The notes: generated by a model from the letters alone, not told the origin. Shown: positions 9,691 through 20,565, counted from the stretch's first letter. The stretch is DNA of 64,000 bases from Schistocerca nitens (GCF_023898315.1 NC_064616.1:644610974-644674973); one strand, 5' to 3'. Program-made: numbers and translations.

Positions 9691-12284
9691 GTACTTTCAA
9701 GTTCTACTAGGCTTCTCTGCGACTCCGAGTTGTTTGCGGATGTATGACTTGTCGTTCACTGAGACAACATAAATCAAAATAACCGACGTTACGCTTTTGA
9801 AATCTGCTTTATACCCAGCTTGCTGCGTATCGTACGTCACAAAGCGTGGCGGAAAATGTTGGCGGAATGTCATGATGTCCCATAATCACCACAAACCCTA
9901 TCGCCATGCACCCATCAGTGTACTGATTTTCGCTCCAAAGCAGGAGTAAATGGATCTTCATGCAGATCAAATCGTGTTTCAAAATATCTTAGTTGCTCGC
10001 GGAAACAAACGATACTGTGCACTGATGAGCATAAGCGTATGCTGTGAGACATTCCACGAATCTTTCCTCAACATTCGCTTACCAAACGTATTCACTGTTT
10101 TTGGTGCCCAGTTCCATACGCCCATGAGATCTGTCTGCAAGATGCGACGAAGCTGTGCAGTGAAATTAAGCTGTAGTTTCCTCCAGCACCAAACGAAATA
10201 AATGTAACAGCAAGGAAATAAGTCAGAATATATAAGAAACGCTTTTCCGCCTACAAAGCTAGGTGCAGTTGGCATCAGTGTAAGGAAACAAGCATTCGAC
10301 ACAACAAAAGAATGCATCTGCTGAGCACTCTGTGTCGTCGCCTTGCATTTTGTAACCTTTGTGCTGGGCCGCAGTATGATTCGTCAATGTGTAACAAGAT
10401 TATGCAGTCGCACAGAGGAGAGCAACTAATTTTAATCCTTTCGCGAGTTAGATACTAGTCAGTAGCACAGAGGTTTATACGTGACGAGCTTATCCACCTG
10501 TGTGCAGTGCTCTGCCTTGCAACTTTGTGTACATCACGTTTCAACGGAAAATATTTTATATTGTAGCGAGTCAGGAACGTTTTTCGAATGATCAGTCCCT
10601 TCCTTTAGATGAGCATGAGAAAATTTCAGAGCTTAAAAGTAGTTGGTAATATCTGATCTACCACCTAAATTTTTAGACGATTGAATCTAGTAGTACCAAG
10701 TTTTTTAGCTTATCTCTATTCTCTGACTGACTTATCCCACACAGTTTTCGATCTCTTACTTTAAGCAATGCACAGTGAATATGGGTGACACTGGAAGTGA
10801 GTGATTGCCCTTGTGAATGGTAATTGATCATTTCCTTTTAATGTATGGTTAACGCTGTTCTGGGAGCTCTATTCTTCTCCAAAAAATTCGAAAAATTGCA
10901 AGAGCTCATAAGAACTTCCGTCGTAGTCACCGTCTGTGTCATAGGCGCCATCAAATAAGACAGCGAGTAGGAATTTAAAACTGAACCGACACATTAAGTT
11001 TTCGTCGAAACTGAATCTTCTTTGGTAGAGGGACAAACCATTGTTCTTAAATGTGATTCCTTCGTAGCATACTGCTTCTTTTGTTAGTAATGAGGTATTG
11101 CTTTTCCCTCTGGTTATCGCTGCAAGACTGATCAAACGACGAAAGTAAGTTAAGTACTCTAAGTGCTTGTTTGCTTGTCGCGATGGCGCTTACAGCTTTG
11201 TGAAGCAGACTAAGCCTTGTGTGCTCTTCGGATGAGGCTTGATTGAGTAGTGTCGGCTGCATCGAGTCACCGGCGTCCCAGCTGTGGGCGTGCCTCAGCG
11301 CTCAGCCTTCTGAATAAATCACCAGCTCCAAGAATGCCGTGCTGGCCAGTAATGCTCTGACCTTGGTTATTTCATCGCGATGGCGGGTAGGAGATGAGCC
11401 GTAGGTGCTGATAATATTGCTAATTAGTTTGAGTGATATCTGCGAACCGGATTAGTGCAACAAATACTGGAATGCATCGGATTCAAAGAGTATTGCTAAT
11501 TGAATTCATTAGCTTTCAGCGACAGTTGCAAGACGGATTGTCTTTAATGGCATAAGTGCTGTGCACAGTAACTTTCGTAATCAGCATTCATTTAATTGTG
11601 ACTAATGTTAATGATCACATGACGATGCTTACTGCAAAACGGAAAGCACATTTTAAAGTTTTACTGTCAGTTTTTTAATTAACATATTATATGCTAGTGA
11701 ATTTCGTAGAACACTTTTTTACAAAACACTTCCTCCTGCTTCTGTTCAAAGTATTGCTTAACGAGGTCAGCCATTGGAGTATTGCTGAAAGCTAAGACAG
11801 ATCTGTAATATAATATTTCTAAAATAAAAAATTCATTATTCGCTTAGGTTTGTTGGAAAATATTCATTCAACTGATAAGAGAAAAAGGTTTTGATTTCCC
11901 TCTTCGAGTAAAATTAGGTATAATGCAATGCCGAAGAGTCTCATTCTACCTACGTAATACTGACGTGCAAGATAATTTTTTCTTTTAAGTTTCTTTGCGA
12001 AGGGCCCAGTCAGAATTCTTTCATGCTAGTGTTACTATCCAATGTTTCGATTTTGCTAACCACCAACCGATTGAAGCTATCGGTCGGCTTAAGGTATGAT
12101 TTACTTTCAAATTTCCGTCCAACTATCGTCAAGTAATGAAGCAGCTTAAAGAAAAAGTACACTGCCCCTTTAGCATGTAGGAAACTATATGCAATTTTAA
12201 TCTGGTTCCATCGAATCTTTACATCTGCTATAATTAGAAATATGAGAAAAAAGAAACTTTTGGTAAATACATATAGGGGAAAAT
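9691..12284. other. 2.6 kb without a recognised feature
   Basis: No SINE head, terminal repeat, reverse transcriptase or transposase motif was seen on either strand. Base composition is moderately AT-rich and the open frames look random. It could be unique host DNA or very old repeat. Confidence 0.4.
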
Positions 12285-12615
12285 CCTTGCGAATGTGACA
12301 GAAGTAGAACGGCGATGGGCAGAGTACTTCGCAAAATTATTAAACTGTGATCACGCCACAGAGTCTTTCCCATGTGAGGCACCAGACACCGTAGACGGCA
12401 AAGTGAAGAAGAAATACGACAAATAATCAAAAACCTAACAAACAATAAGGCTTTGGCGAAGATCAAATTACAAGAGAGAGAATAAAGAATGGAGAATTAG
12501 TTCTGGTTAAAATAATTACAGAACTGTTAAAGACTGGTTAGGAATGTGAGAGACTGCCTGAACACTGGAAAATTGTCGGACTATCAAAGTGGTTTCAGAA
12601 CGAACAGATCAACAA

Positions 12616-12813
12616 AATGGTTCAAATGGGTATGAGATCTATGGGACTTAACATCTGAGGTCATCAGTCCCCTATAACTTTGAACTACTTAAACCTAACT
12701 GACCTAGGGGCGTCACACACATCCATGCCCGAGGCAGGATTCGAACCTGCGATCGTAGCGGTCACGCGGTTCCAGACTGAAGCGCCTATAGCCGCTCGGC
12801 CACACCGGCCGGC
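12616..12813 (-). mobile_element. SINE-A inside LINE-c
   Basis: Complete minus-strand copy with box B GGTTCGAATCC intact. A perfect 14-bp TSD GAACAGATCAACAA lies at 12602-12615 and 12814-12827. Removing the SINE and one TSD copy rejoins the LINE's conserved RTNRSTTDHIF segment, which confirms the order: LINE first, SINE later. Confidence 0.96.
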
Positions 12814-13243
12814 GAACAGATCAACAACTGACCACATTTTTATGCTTAGACAGGTGACCAGGGAAGGTTGGGAACATAACATTGAGCTTCACATGGATTT
12901 TGTAGATTTCAAAAAAGCTTAAAAGCTTATGACACCGTACATAGGGGCACAATCACCAGTTCTTGAAAGAGTTTGTTTCCACAAAACTTAATAAAGATAG
13001 TACAGTTGTGTTTATAGCTTACCTATTACAGCGTGAAAATCACTACAGGAATCTCAGAACATTTTGAGGTCAGACCTGGTCTTAGAAAAGGAGATATACA
13101 CTAAATCCGAAGAAACTGGTGTAGGCATGTGTATTCAAATACAGGGATATGTAAACAGGCAGAATACGGCGCTGCGGTCGGCAACGCCAATGTAAGATAA
13201 AAAGTGTCTGGCGTAGTTATTATATCGGTTACTGCTGCTACAA

Positions 13244-13282
13244 GGGCGCTGATGACCTCGATGTTGAGCGCCCATAAGCCCC

Positions 13283-13331
<49 letters not shown>
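13244..13331 (+). mobile_element. 88-bp LINE 3' tail with CA repeat
   Basis: Begins GGGCGCTGATGACCTCG, includes TTGAGCGCCCATAAGCC, then a CA run. The same arrangement (GGGCGCTGATGACCACG ... TTAGCGCCCGTAAACC, then CA repeat) ends the longer LINE at 44253-44982. ACTGCTGCTACAA (13231-13243) and ACTGCTGCCACAA (13332-13344) form a 13-bp TSD with one mismatch. This is an extreme 5' truncation of a reverse-transcribed LINE, lying just upstream of the Tc1 start codon. Confidence 0.88.
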
Positions 13332-13336
<5 letters not shown>

Positions 13337-13343
13337 TGCCACA

Positions 13344-14558
13344 ATGGCAGGTTATCAAGATTTAAGTGAGTTTGAACGTGATGTTATAGTCGGCGCACGA
13401 GCGATGGGACACATCGTCTCCGAGGTAGCGATGAAGTGGGGATCTTTTCGTACCACCATTTCACGCGAGTACTGTGAAAATCAGGAATCTGGTAAAACAT
13501 CAGATCTTCGACATTGCTGCTGTCGGAAAAATATCCAGCAAGAACAGGACCAATGACGACTGAAGAGAATCGTTCAATGTGACAGAAGTGCAGCCCTGCC
13601 GCAATTGCTCCAGATTTAAATGCTGGGCCATCAACAAGTGTCAGCCGGAAGTTCACTCGTGAACGCTTGATGACTTTACAACACAAAGCATTACGCCTCG
13701 CCTGGGGCCGTCAACACCGACATTGGACTGTTGATGACTGGAAACGTGTTACCTGGTCGGACGAGTCTAGTTTCAAATTGTATCGAGCGGACGGACGTGT
13801 ACGGGTATGGAGATAACCTCATGAATCCATGGACCCTGCATGTCAACAGCGGCCTGTTCAAGCTGGTGGAGGCTCTGTAATGGTGTGGAGCATGTGCAGT
13901 TGGAGTGATATGGGACCCCTGATACGTCTAGATACGACTCTGACAAGTAAAATGAAATGTCGTGTGGCTAGGGCCTCCCGTCGGGTAGACCGGTCGCCTG
14001 GTGCAGGTCTTTTGAGTTGACGCCACTTCGGCGACCTGCGCGTCGATGGGGATGAAATGATGATGATAAGGACAACACAACACCCAGTCCCTGAGCGGAG
14101 AAAATCTCCGACCCAGCCGGGAATCGAACCCGGGCCCTTTGGATTGACATTCCGTCACGCAGACCACTCAGCTACTCTCTGACAAGTGACACGTACGTAA
14201 GCATCCTGTCTGATCAACTGCATCCATTCATATCTATTGTGCATTCCGGCGGACAATGGGACACCACACGCACTCAAAATTGCTACAGAGTGACTCCAGG
14301 AACACTCTTCTGAGTTTAAGCACTTCCGCTGGCCACCAAACTCCCCAGACATGAACATTATTGAGCACATCTGGGACGCCTTGCAACGTGCTGTTCAGAA
14401 AAGATCTCCATCCCCTCGTACTCTTACGGGTTTATGGACAGCCCTGCAGGATTCATGGTGTCAGTTCCCTCCAGCACTACGTCAGACATTAGCCGAAACC
14501 ATGCTATGTCGTGTAGCGGCACTTCTGCGTGCTCGCGACGGCCCTACACTATATTAGG
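13344..14558 (+). pseudogene. Tc1 transposase remnant (36 residues between last two catalytic acids)
   Basis: Starts MAGYQDLSEFERDVIVGARA, the paired-like helix-turn-helix region. TWSDESSFKLYRADGR near 13752-13798 holds the first catalytic Asp, GGGSVMVW lies near 13868-13890, DNGTPHALKIA near 14256 holds the second Asp, and SPDMNIIEHIWDALQ near 14344-14390 holds the final Glu. I count 36 residues between the second Asp and the Glu. A stop follows RVWR, frameshifts occur early (near 13465 and 13545), a deletion precedes the second Asp, and SINE-C interrupts after DTTLTS. Non-functional. Confidence 0.9.
13949..14177 (-). mobile_element. SINE-C inside the Tc1
   Basis: The reverse complement opens with a tRNA-like head (GTAGCTGAGTGGTCTGCGTG, box B GGTTCGATTCC), then GGAGATTTTCTCCGCTCAGG and GGGTGTTGTGTTGTCC, and ends in an AT-rich tail. 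A perfect 10-bp TSD TCTGACAAGT lies at 13939-13948 and 14178-14187. First of three SINE-C copies. Confidence 0.93.
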
Positions 14559-15488
14559 CAGCTACACCCGTTTCTTTAGCTCTTCAGCGTATTATCTCCA
14601 GTACTTTCTAATTTAATTTTAGAGGAGATTTATAGAGAATACCAAAAATTAAACCAAGCTGAAATTATATTGGGTAATGTCACAATAAATCTGCCTCTAT
14701 ATGCGGACGATATTGTTCTAGTACGTGGCAGCAAAGATGAATTGCAGCTCGTGACAAGTCTTTACAATAATATTGGAAGGAAAGAAGGGTTAAAAATTAA
14801 CGAGGAGAAAACTGAGTACATAGTCGATAGTAAGGCACCCAATGATCACTGCATTAATAGTTGATGAATTCACTCTTCAGAGATAGGACATATTTAAATA
14901 TTTGGGAAGTATTTTTAGCGAGCAAAATAGAATGGAAACTGAGATTAAGGCAAGGATGGCAGCGGCAAACAGATCATATTTTGGCTTACGGCACTGATGT
15001 GAAGTAGAGCAGTTACGAGGAGTTTTAAAATCAGGCTATAGTAGTGTATAATTCTCCCGTTATCTCTGTATGGCTCTGAAACATTTACATTAAGGAAACC
15101 AATCTGCCAGTATTCGAGAGAAAGATATTAAGGAAAATATGTAGCCCCAAGGGGGAGACACAGTCGCACGAATGGAGGATATTTAAAAAAATAAAAAATA
15201 AAAGAAACAGGAACCGGCAGACACATACTCGCAAGCTGATATTGTCCGAAGGATAGAGAAAAAGCTTACTGTTGGCTGTACACTTAATAGGGATGGAAGC
15301 GGAAAGAATGGCATTCTCATGATTCGTGGAAGGCAAGAGAGGGCGAGGAATGCCGTGGAGAAGATGGAAGGATGATATGAACAGGAATAAGGAGGGGATG
15401 GACCTGAAAACAGGAGAAAGCGAGGAACAGAAATAATTGGTGGAGGAACGTAGAGAAACACACGGTCTTCCAGGCCAAAGTAACAACT

Positions 15489-15513
15489 GAAGAAGAAGAA
15501 GAAGAAGAAGAAG
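15489..15513 (+). repeat. GAA repeat, 3' tail of LINE-c
   Basis: Eight GAA units directly after the last recognisable LINE-c sequence; read as the element's simple-sequence 3' tail rather than an independent microsatellite. Confidence 0.75.
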
Positions 15514-16747
15514 AATTTCATAAGTGACTGGACAACAGAGGCTCCGAAATTTGCACTGCGCTTTGGAAGTAGTGCTGTTGACTTTGGAAAAATATTAAAA
15601 GCGTTGACAGCGACGTTGTAGTTCATCCCGTCTATGTGTAAACCATTCTAGTTGGAGAAGCTCAGGGGGGCGAATGACGTTGCAAGAGAGGCGTTCTGAA
15701 TCACGTCGTGGTTCACAGGTAAAGTTCCGAGCATGTACGTCCTAGAAGAGTCAAACAGTATATTACTTCCTTCTACGTATATCACAAGAAAAGACACTGA
15801 AAGTAAAATTAAAGAGAAAAAAAGCGGGAAGGACTTCTATACCAGAGGATTTCTATACCTGTGAGACTTGAAAGCTCGCCACGTCATTGCTCCCGGTGCG
15901 GCGCTGCGCGGCGGGCTGCGGCTATTTGGGTCCGCCCGGGGTGATGCAACAGTGTGCAGCCGGCCACTGCTCTCGGCTATTTACTCTTCCGGTCTCTCAT
16001 AGTTTCGTCTGGAGTCTCTGTCACGATAACGTGCCTGTCTTTCACTACCGCAGACCGTGCTCAGTAAGCACTCTGTTTTCACAGCGCGAAGGTCCAGCTG
16101 TACTGATTGCGATTAATGAAGCGCACCTAACATACCGAAGAGGTACCAAATTGGAGGGATGTTGATTGCTAAGTTTCATCCTGACCTAGTTACAAAAATT
16201 TTCAGGTGATTCAGCGTGTCAATCGAGATGCGATAGGTTGCCTGAGTGACCGTTGCTGGAACCAGGACCTTTGCATGCAGCCCTGTGAACTAGGTCGTCG
16301 TCTTGTCGGGATGTGTGTCCGTAGCATGCTTATGATGGTGATATAGAAGAAAGAGCTGCCCTCGGTTACCGAAAACACTCATATAAACATTTTGCTACAG
16401 ATACACGGGAACCTGAAGGAGCGGGCCCAAGTTTTAGTACATTAATACCTCCCAAATATCAAAGAACGGAACAGCTGACGGGAATGTAGCCGGGCGAGTG
16501 ACGTCTTCGACAACCGTTGATACTTCGAAAGTACACACACGGTCATTTTCAAAACAGAAATGCAGCGAGAAAGTGCTGTGTATGGAAATTTAAAAGCTCG
16601 GCACGTGAGACTTATGCAGGATTACAACACCACAAAACCAAAGATGATCGACTTGCTATGTTACTGTACAGTGTCAACACAGTGTACAGCAACGTAATAA
16701 GTATTACATGCCTCGGCGGTTGAAAACGACGATCTCTCGCGAAAATG

Positions 16748-16798
<51 letters not shown>

Positions 16799-17204
16799 AT
16801 GTGGAGTGTGGGTCGGACCTGGAGGCGTGCTCGGATAGCTAAGACGACCCCTCACATGAAGAGTGAAATTTGGATTTAAGACCCTCAGCTATAAATAGTA
16901 CAGCTGAAGTAAATTTAGATTCGCAGTTTGCGAATCGAATTTCGTAATGTGTAAAAGCTGACCTATGTCAGAAGTTTCCGACAGCGAATATTAATTTTCA
17001 GCCGTTGATTAAGGAGCATTAACTCTGTCTCTCTGTTGTTGAGCAGGGAGAAAAAAAACCTCCGTCTTTATTTTATAAGGTCATTTGCTAATTTAATCTC
17101 AACTGCTTGCTTAATCACACTATACTAATAGCTAAATTCAATCCACCCGAATGTTTTCTCCACGATGGAAAGATACGCGTGCCTTCCCTTCATTCGTGTG
17201 TTGG
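15514..17204. other. Unassigned, with a GC-rich patch and TG repeat
   Basis: 15885-16010 is strikingly GC- and CpG-rich (GGTGCGGCGCTGCGCGGCGG) compared with its surroundings, but lacks an obvious TATA box or coding motif. A TG repeat sits at 16749-16797. No transposon signature is visible otherwise. Confidence 0.35.
16749..16797. repeat. TG dinucleotide microsatellite
   Basis: About 24 uninterrupted TG units. Confidence 0.97.
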
Positions 17205-17213
17205 TCAGGAGGA

Positions 17214-17407
17214 AGGGCCGGCCGCTGTGGTCGAACGACTCTAGGCGCCTCAGTCCGGAACCACGCGGCTGCTGCGGTCGCAGGTTCGAATCCTGCCTAG
17301 GGCATGGATGTGTGTGATGTCCTTAGGTTAAAGTAGTTCTAAGCCTAGGGGACTGATGACCTCAGATGTTAAGTCCCATAGTGCTTAGAGCGATTTGAAC
17401 CATTTTT
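17214..17407 (+). mobile_element. SINE-A, full length
   Basis: The head begins GGGCCGGCCGCTGTGGTCG; box B GGTTCGAATCC is intact; the body lacks about ten bases around TTAGTTAGGTTT. The short TSD TCAGGAGG (17205-17212 and 17408-17415) flanks it. It lies just upstream of the Penelope-like remnant. Confidence 0.92.
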
Positions 17408-17439
17408 TCAGGAGGTAGGTTGACACACGTTGGGACATG

Positions 17440-18060
17440 CCGATTGTAGGGAGCCAACTCACATTGATTTGTGTCTTCAGGCTGATAGTTGTTACCATCC
17501 GGTTCATCGGGAAGGAGTACTTTATACCTTGGTTCGGAAGTCCCACTTCATCTCAGACTGTGAACGTTTGTGAGCTGTGTCAGCTCACCTCGAAGTCACC
17601 TACCTTCTGATGGTTGTAGTGACACGCGTTGACCCATCGACCGCCGTACTCGGGTGAATGATGAAAACAACGATGCGGTACCTAAACAGCGGTTTTTATT
17701 TATTTATTTATTTATTTATTCATTACGCAGGTAGCATTCCCAGAGGGACAGGTCGCATTCTGCGGAGACAATGTGAAGTCTGTTTTTCGACAACCAACAG
17801 AGATTAGGACACTTTCGGGCTTTGTAAAAGATTATCTTTGTTTGCGCAAGGCAGGTGTGCACTGTATTCCGTGCAGTTGTGCCATGTCATACATTGGTCA
17901 GTCAGGACCACGGAGGACCGATGTACTGGGCATAAGCTTCACACGTGATTACAACGGCCGAGAAAATCTGTTATTGCAGAACATGACCATCGCCATGGTC
18001 ATGACCATGGCCATGGCCGTGGCACTGGTCAACCTATGGAATATAACACAGAGATTCGGG
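17440..18060 (+). mobile_element. Penelope-like element remnant: RT C-terminus and GIY-YIG module
   Basis: 17455-17580 reads as THTDLCLQADSCYHPVHREG, then LYTLVRKSHFISDCERL, matching the C-terminal (thumb) region of Penelope reverse transcriptases, where a PTHTDLYL box is typical. 17773-17980 reads VFRQPTEIRTLSGFVKDYL, then GVHCIPCSCAMSYIGQSG: the GVY/GIY (here GVH) and YIG motifs of a GIY-YIG endonuclease with the CxC spacing typical of Penelope elements. The two parts are separated by a stop-containing stretch and a TTTA repeat. The endonuclease frame is open to 18102 but has diverged after RRTDVLG. Non-functional remnant; the N-terminal RT is absent. Confidence 0.8.
17692..17721. repeat. 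TTTA microsatellite
   Basis: About seven TTTA units within the Penelope-like remnant, between RT-like and endonuclease-like parts. Confidence 0.9.
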
Positions 18061-18316
18061 CGTGCTCTTCCAGCTGTTGGCGTAGTGTTAGTAAGGAAGT
18101 AGTAGTTCAGATTAAACTACTAAGTAACCTTGTAAAGAGAGAAGGAGGTTTTTGCTTAAATTCTGCTTGGAATCCTCCTTTCTCCCTGGTCTGACAACAG
18201 AGGGAACAGAGTTAATGCTACTTGCTCATTTGTTGTTAATTAACATTCTCTATCGAAAACTTCGGACATTGGTCATTTTCGTTGTATGGTGACGGTAATG
18301 TTTACTGTATGTATAT

Positions 18317-18318
<2 letters not shown>

Positions 18319-18396
<78 letters not shown>
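18319..18396. repeat. GT repeat continuing into CG repeat
   Basis: About 32 GT units (18319-18382) run directly into GCGCGCGCGCACGC (18383-18396). Alternating purine-pyrimidine over 78 bp is a strong candidate for left-handed (Z) DNA. Confidence 0.95.
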
Positions 18397-18399
18397 AAA

Positions 18400-19179
18400 T
18401 TTCCTTGTAGAGCGTTCTCTAGTTGCATTTGTGCTTTAAAAATGAGGGACGGTTTTTGAAGACGTTAAGTTGTTCGAACGTTTTGTACGCCAGGAGAAAA
18501 TTAAATTTTACATCGAAGCAGCACCTCTGCCGTGAACTACTCCCTCAGCACACCGCGGGTTAAACGCGTCATTGGATCATCAGTGCACTCGGCGGCTTGC
18601 ATAATTGAAGAGATGCCAAATCGTTTCTCTCTGGACCATTCTACACGGCACGTGTCAGCTACTTTGCAGTTTCTGTTTCGTTTGGCCCACTCAAGACGTG
18701 CAACTTTGTGACGCTTTGAGCAATTGTCTTTTGCGAGGTACCCGACTCCAAATGTTCATTGCATGCAATTCCCTTTTCAATATTCTCTCGTACCTACATT
18801 CATTAATTACAGAAATTGCTGTCGAGTTTGAGACAGACTGTCGTTCAAATGGCGTGACACGCGTCTCGTTCCTGTTGGTTACGACCACTGTTGTCGCGCA
18901 GTGTTACATGGCTGTGGCTTGAACGCCGTTCATTTTAGACACTTAGGACAGCCCGAGTTGATACACTAACAAATCTGACAGTTACATTTACGGCGTGGTC
19001 ATGGACACGTCCAAACATTGTCACTGCTTTTTGATATTCTGTCACGTCTCAACGTCGATCCATTTTACCACGCTGATTCCAACGCATGAACGCCTGGTAC
19101 CAGTTTTCACCAGCTACTGTGCTGCAAAGCGACCAGTGTTCTCTTTCAGGGACGTGACATGTTTTTCCTGGTGAGCTTA
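18400..19179. other. No recognised feature
   Basis: Contains short open frames in both strands (for example 18605-18922) without any family motif. No terminal repeats or SINE heads seen. Confidence 0.4.
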
Positions 19180-19181
19180 TA

Positions 19182-20224
19182 CAGTGTGTTCAGGAGGAAT
19201 AGTAAATATTTTAGGAGCTGGTAGTATAGACGAATTGCAATAAAAAATACGCTATAACATGTGTCCAATTATTATTTAGTACAGATATACAACTGTTAGC
19301 ATGAAACACAAACAAACTTAAAGCAGAGGGAAATAATTACGTACACAGTTGGTTTTCAGAAATTCCACCGCCAACTTCAATGCACTTACGACTTCTCTTG
19401 ATTACACCACGTCTAGCTCTTCCGAGGTCGTCTTTGCGTTCTTTTATGAGGGCTGCACTACTCGTAATCCGAACGATCAAATCGGCTCTTGTTCAACCAT
19501 CCCCACAGGCGAAAATCAAAAGGGGTAAGGTCTGGGGACGGTGGTGGCCAAGAAACGTGCTCATTCTACCGATCCATCTCCGGGGAATGTTAGGTTTGGA
19601 TGATGTCACATGACATCTACAATGTGCAGGAGCCCCGTCGTCCAGAATGAGCATAACGCATTGTTGTACCCAAATGAATCTCTTCCAGTAATGCTGAAGC
19701 TCATTTTGAGAAAAGTGTAGATAACGGAGTCCTGTAAGACGATGCGGTAACACAACAGGCCCGATCAACTGACTGTCTATCAAACCACACCACACATTTA
19801 CAGAGAAGCGTACTTGAAAATGTGTCTCCGCAATGGTATGTGAGTTTTCTTCAGATCACTGATGTGAATTACGAGTGTTTTTAATGCCGTCAAGTTAGGA
19901 AATCGTAGGCCGTATTCTCTACAAGCAGCAGCGTTTCCATTACAAAACCCATGCACAAATACCATATCGACACTCAGCATGTGTAAATACGTGCAGCATG
20001 TTTACGCGCTGCAGTACAGTAGACTTGGCCAACAAATCACAATGAAAAGTTCGATGTGAACTAAAGCACAACATTATAACATGTAAATACGCCCATAGCA
20101 AACGAAAATGCATTGAACTCAGCTGTATCTCTGTACTCAATAAAAATTGAACACATGTTATGGCATTTTTATGGCAATTCTTCTACCTCCTAATATATAT
20201 TTCCTTTCCTCCTGCAGCACCCTG
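19182..20224 (-). mobile_element. Tc1/mariner-superfamily element, internally deleted
   Basis: TIRs: left CAGTGTGTTCAGGAGGAATA, right (reverse complement) CAGGGTGCTGCAGGAGGAAA, with further AT-rich similarity to about 45 bp. TA flanks (19180-19181, 20225-20226). Related in domain style to the 3378 element but a different family by TIR sequence. Confidence 0.88.
19500..19980 (-). pseudogene. Transposase remnant of the 19182 element
   Basis: N-terminal domain MVFVHGFCNGNAAACREYGL, then RFPNLTAL (the same helix-turn-helix domain type as at 3692). After a deletion the catalytic part continues VWCGLIDSQLIGP, then LILDDGAPAHC with the second catalytic Asp, and RRWIGR. A frameshift follows and the final box is only seen out of frame (LGHHRPQTLPLLIFACGDG). 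First catalytic Asp region absent. Confidence 0.85.
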
Positions 20225-20326
20225 TATACGCATGAAAATGTTTCTTTGCTATGATACTCTTCTACAGTTCGTGATTCCCATTGTCTCTCATGAAAAACAC
20301 TTAAACTAGATGCACTGAAGTGAAAT

Positions 20327-20565
20327 AATAATAATAATCTCGTGTGACGAGGGCGTCCCGTCGGGTAGACCGTTCGCCTGGTGCAAGTCTTTCGATTTGA
20401 CGCCACTTCGGCGACTTGCGCGTCGATGGGGGTGAAGTGATGATGATTAGGACAACACAACACCCAGTTCCTGAGCGGAGAAAACCTCCGACCCAGCCGG
20501 GAATCGAACCTGGGCCCTTTGGATTGACATTCTGTCGCGCTGACCACTCAGCTACCGGGGCGGAC
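20327..20565 (-). mobile_element. SINE-C, full length with ATT-type tail
   Basis: Head at right (reverse complement GGTAGCTGAGTGGTCAGCG, box B GGTTCGATTCC). The left end is an AAT repeat, so the family's 3' tail is an ATT run. A perfect 12-bp TSD CTGAAGTGAAAT lies at 20315-20326 and 20566-20577. Confidence 0.94.

Larger units (their letters stand above)
13099..14589 (+). mobile_element. Tc1 element inserted in LINE-c
   Basis: Left terminus CACTAAATCCGAAGAAACTG and right terminus ...TTTCTTTAGCTCTTCAGCG form an imperfect inverted repeat of about 28 bp, flanked by TA (13097-13098, 14590-14591). It carries a plus-strand transposase remnant and two later passengers: a LINE 3' tail with CA repeat (13244-13331) and SINE-C (13949-14177). 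Excision in silico with one TA retained makes the host LINE frame run through GLRKGDI into LSPVL. Confidence 0.93.
12285..15513 (+). mobile_element. LINE-c: reverse-transcriptase LINE with GAA tail, split by insertions
   Basis: Pieces in order: ERRWAEYFAKLLNC (12319), an IIKNLTNNKA-like box (12425), SGFRTNRSTTDHIFMLRQ (split by a SINE), DFVDFKKA near 12898-12922, VRPGLRKGDI (13069-13098), LYADDIVLV (14698-14724, the catalytic Asp pair of reverse transcriptase), a KINEEKTEYIV-like piece, YGSETFTLRK near 15070 (usual YGSETWTLR box), and a 3' end running into a GAA repeat at 15489-15513. The element would copy its RNA at a nicked target. It is interrupted by SINE-A (12616-12813) and by a 1.49-kb Tc1 (13099-14589). 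The copy also carries its own stops and a duplication at the FKKA site. The RTE/CR1-like label is tentative. Confidence 0.85.

Noticed and set aside
13283-13332. CA, TG, TA and TAC tracts as CRISPR-like arrays
   Set aside because: Units are 2-4 bp without spacers; these are microsatellites in a eukaryotic genome.
15085-15626. Overlapping minus-strand open frames of 133 and 147 residues
   Set aside because: Ser/Phe-rich readings opposite LINE-c and its GAA tail; the plus strand carries the recognisable protein.
15887-16165. GC-rich 92-residue open frame as a coding exon
   Set aside because: Cys/Arg-rich reading is what GC-rich random sequence gives; no recognisable domain. Kept only as a composition note.
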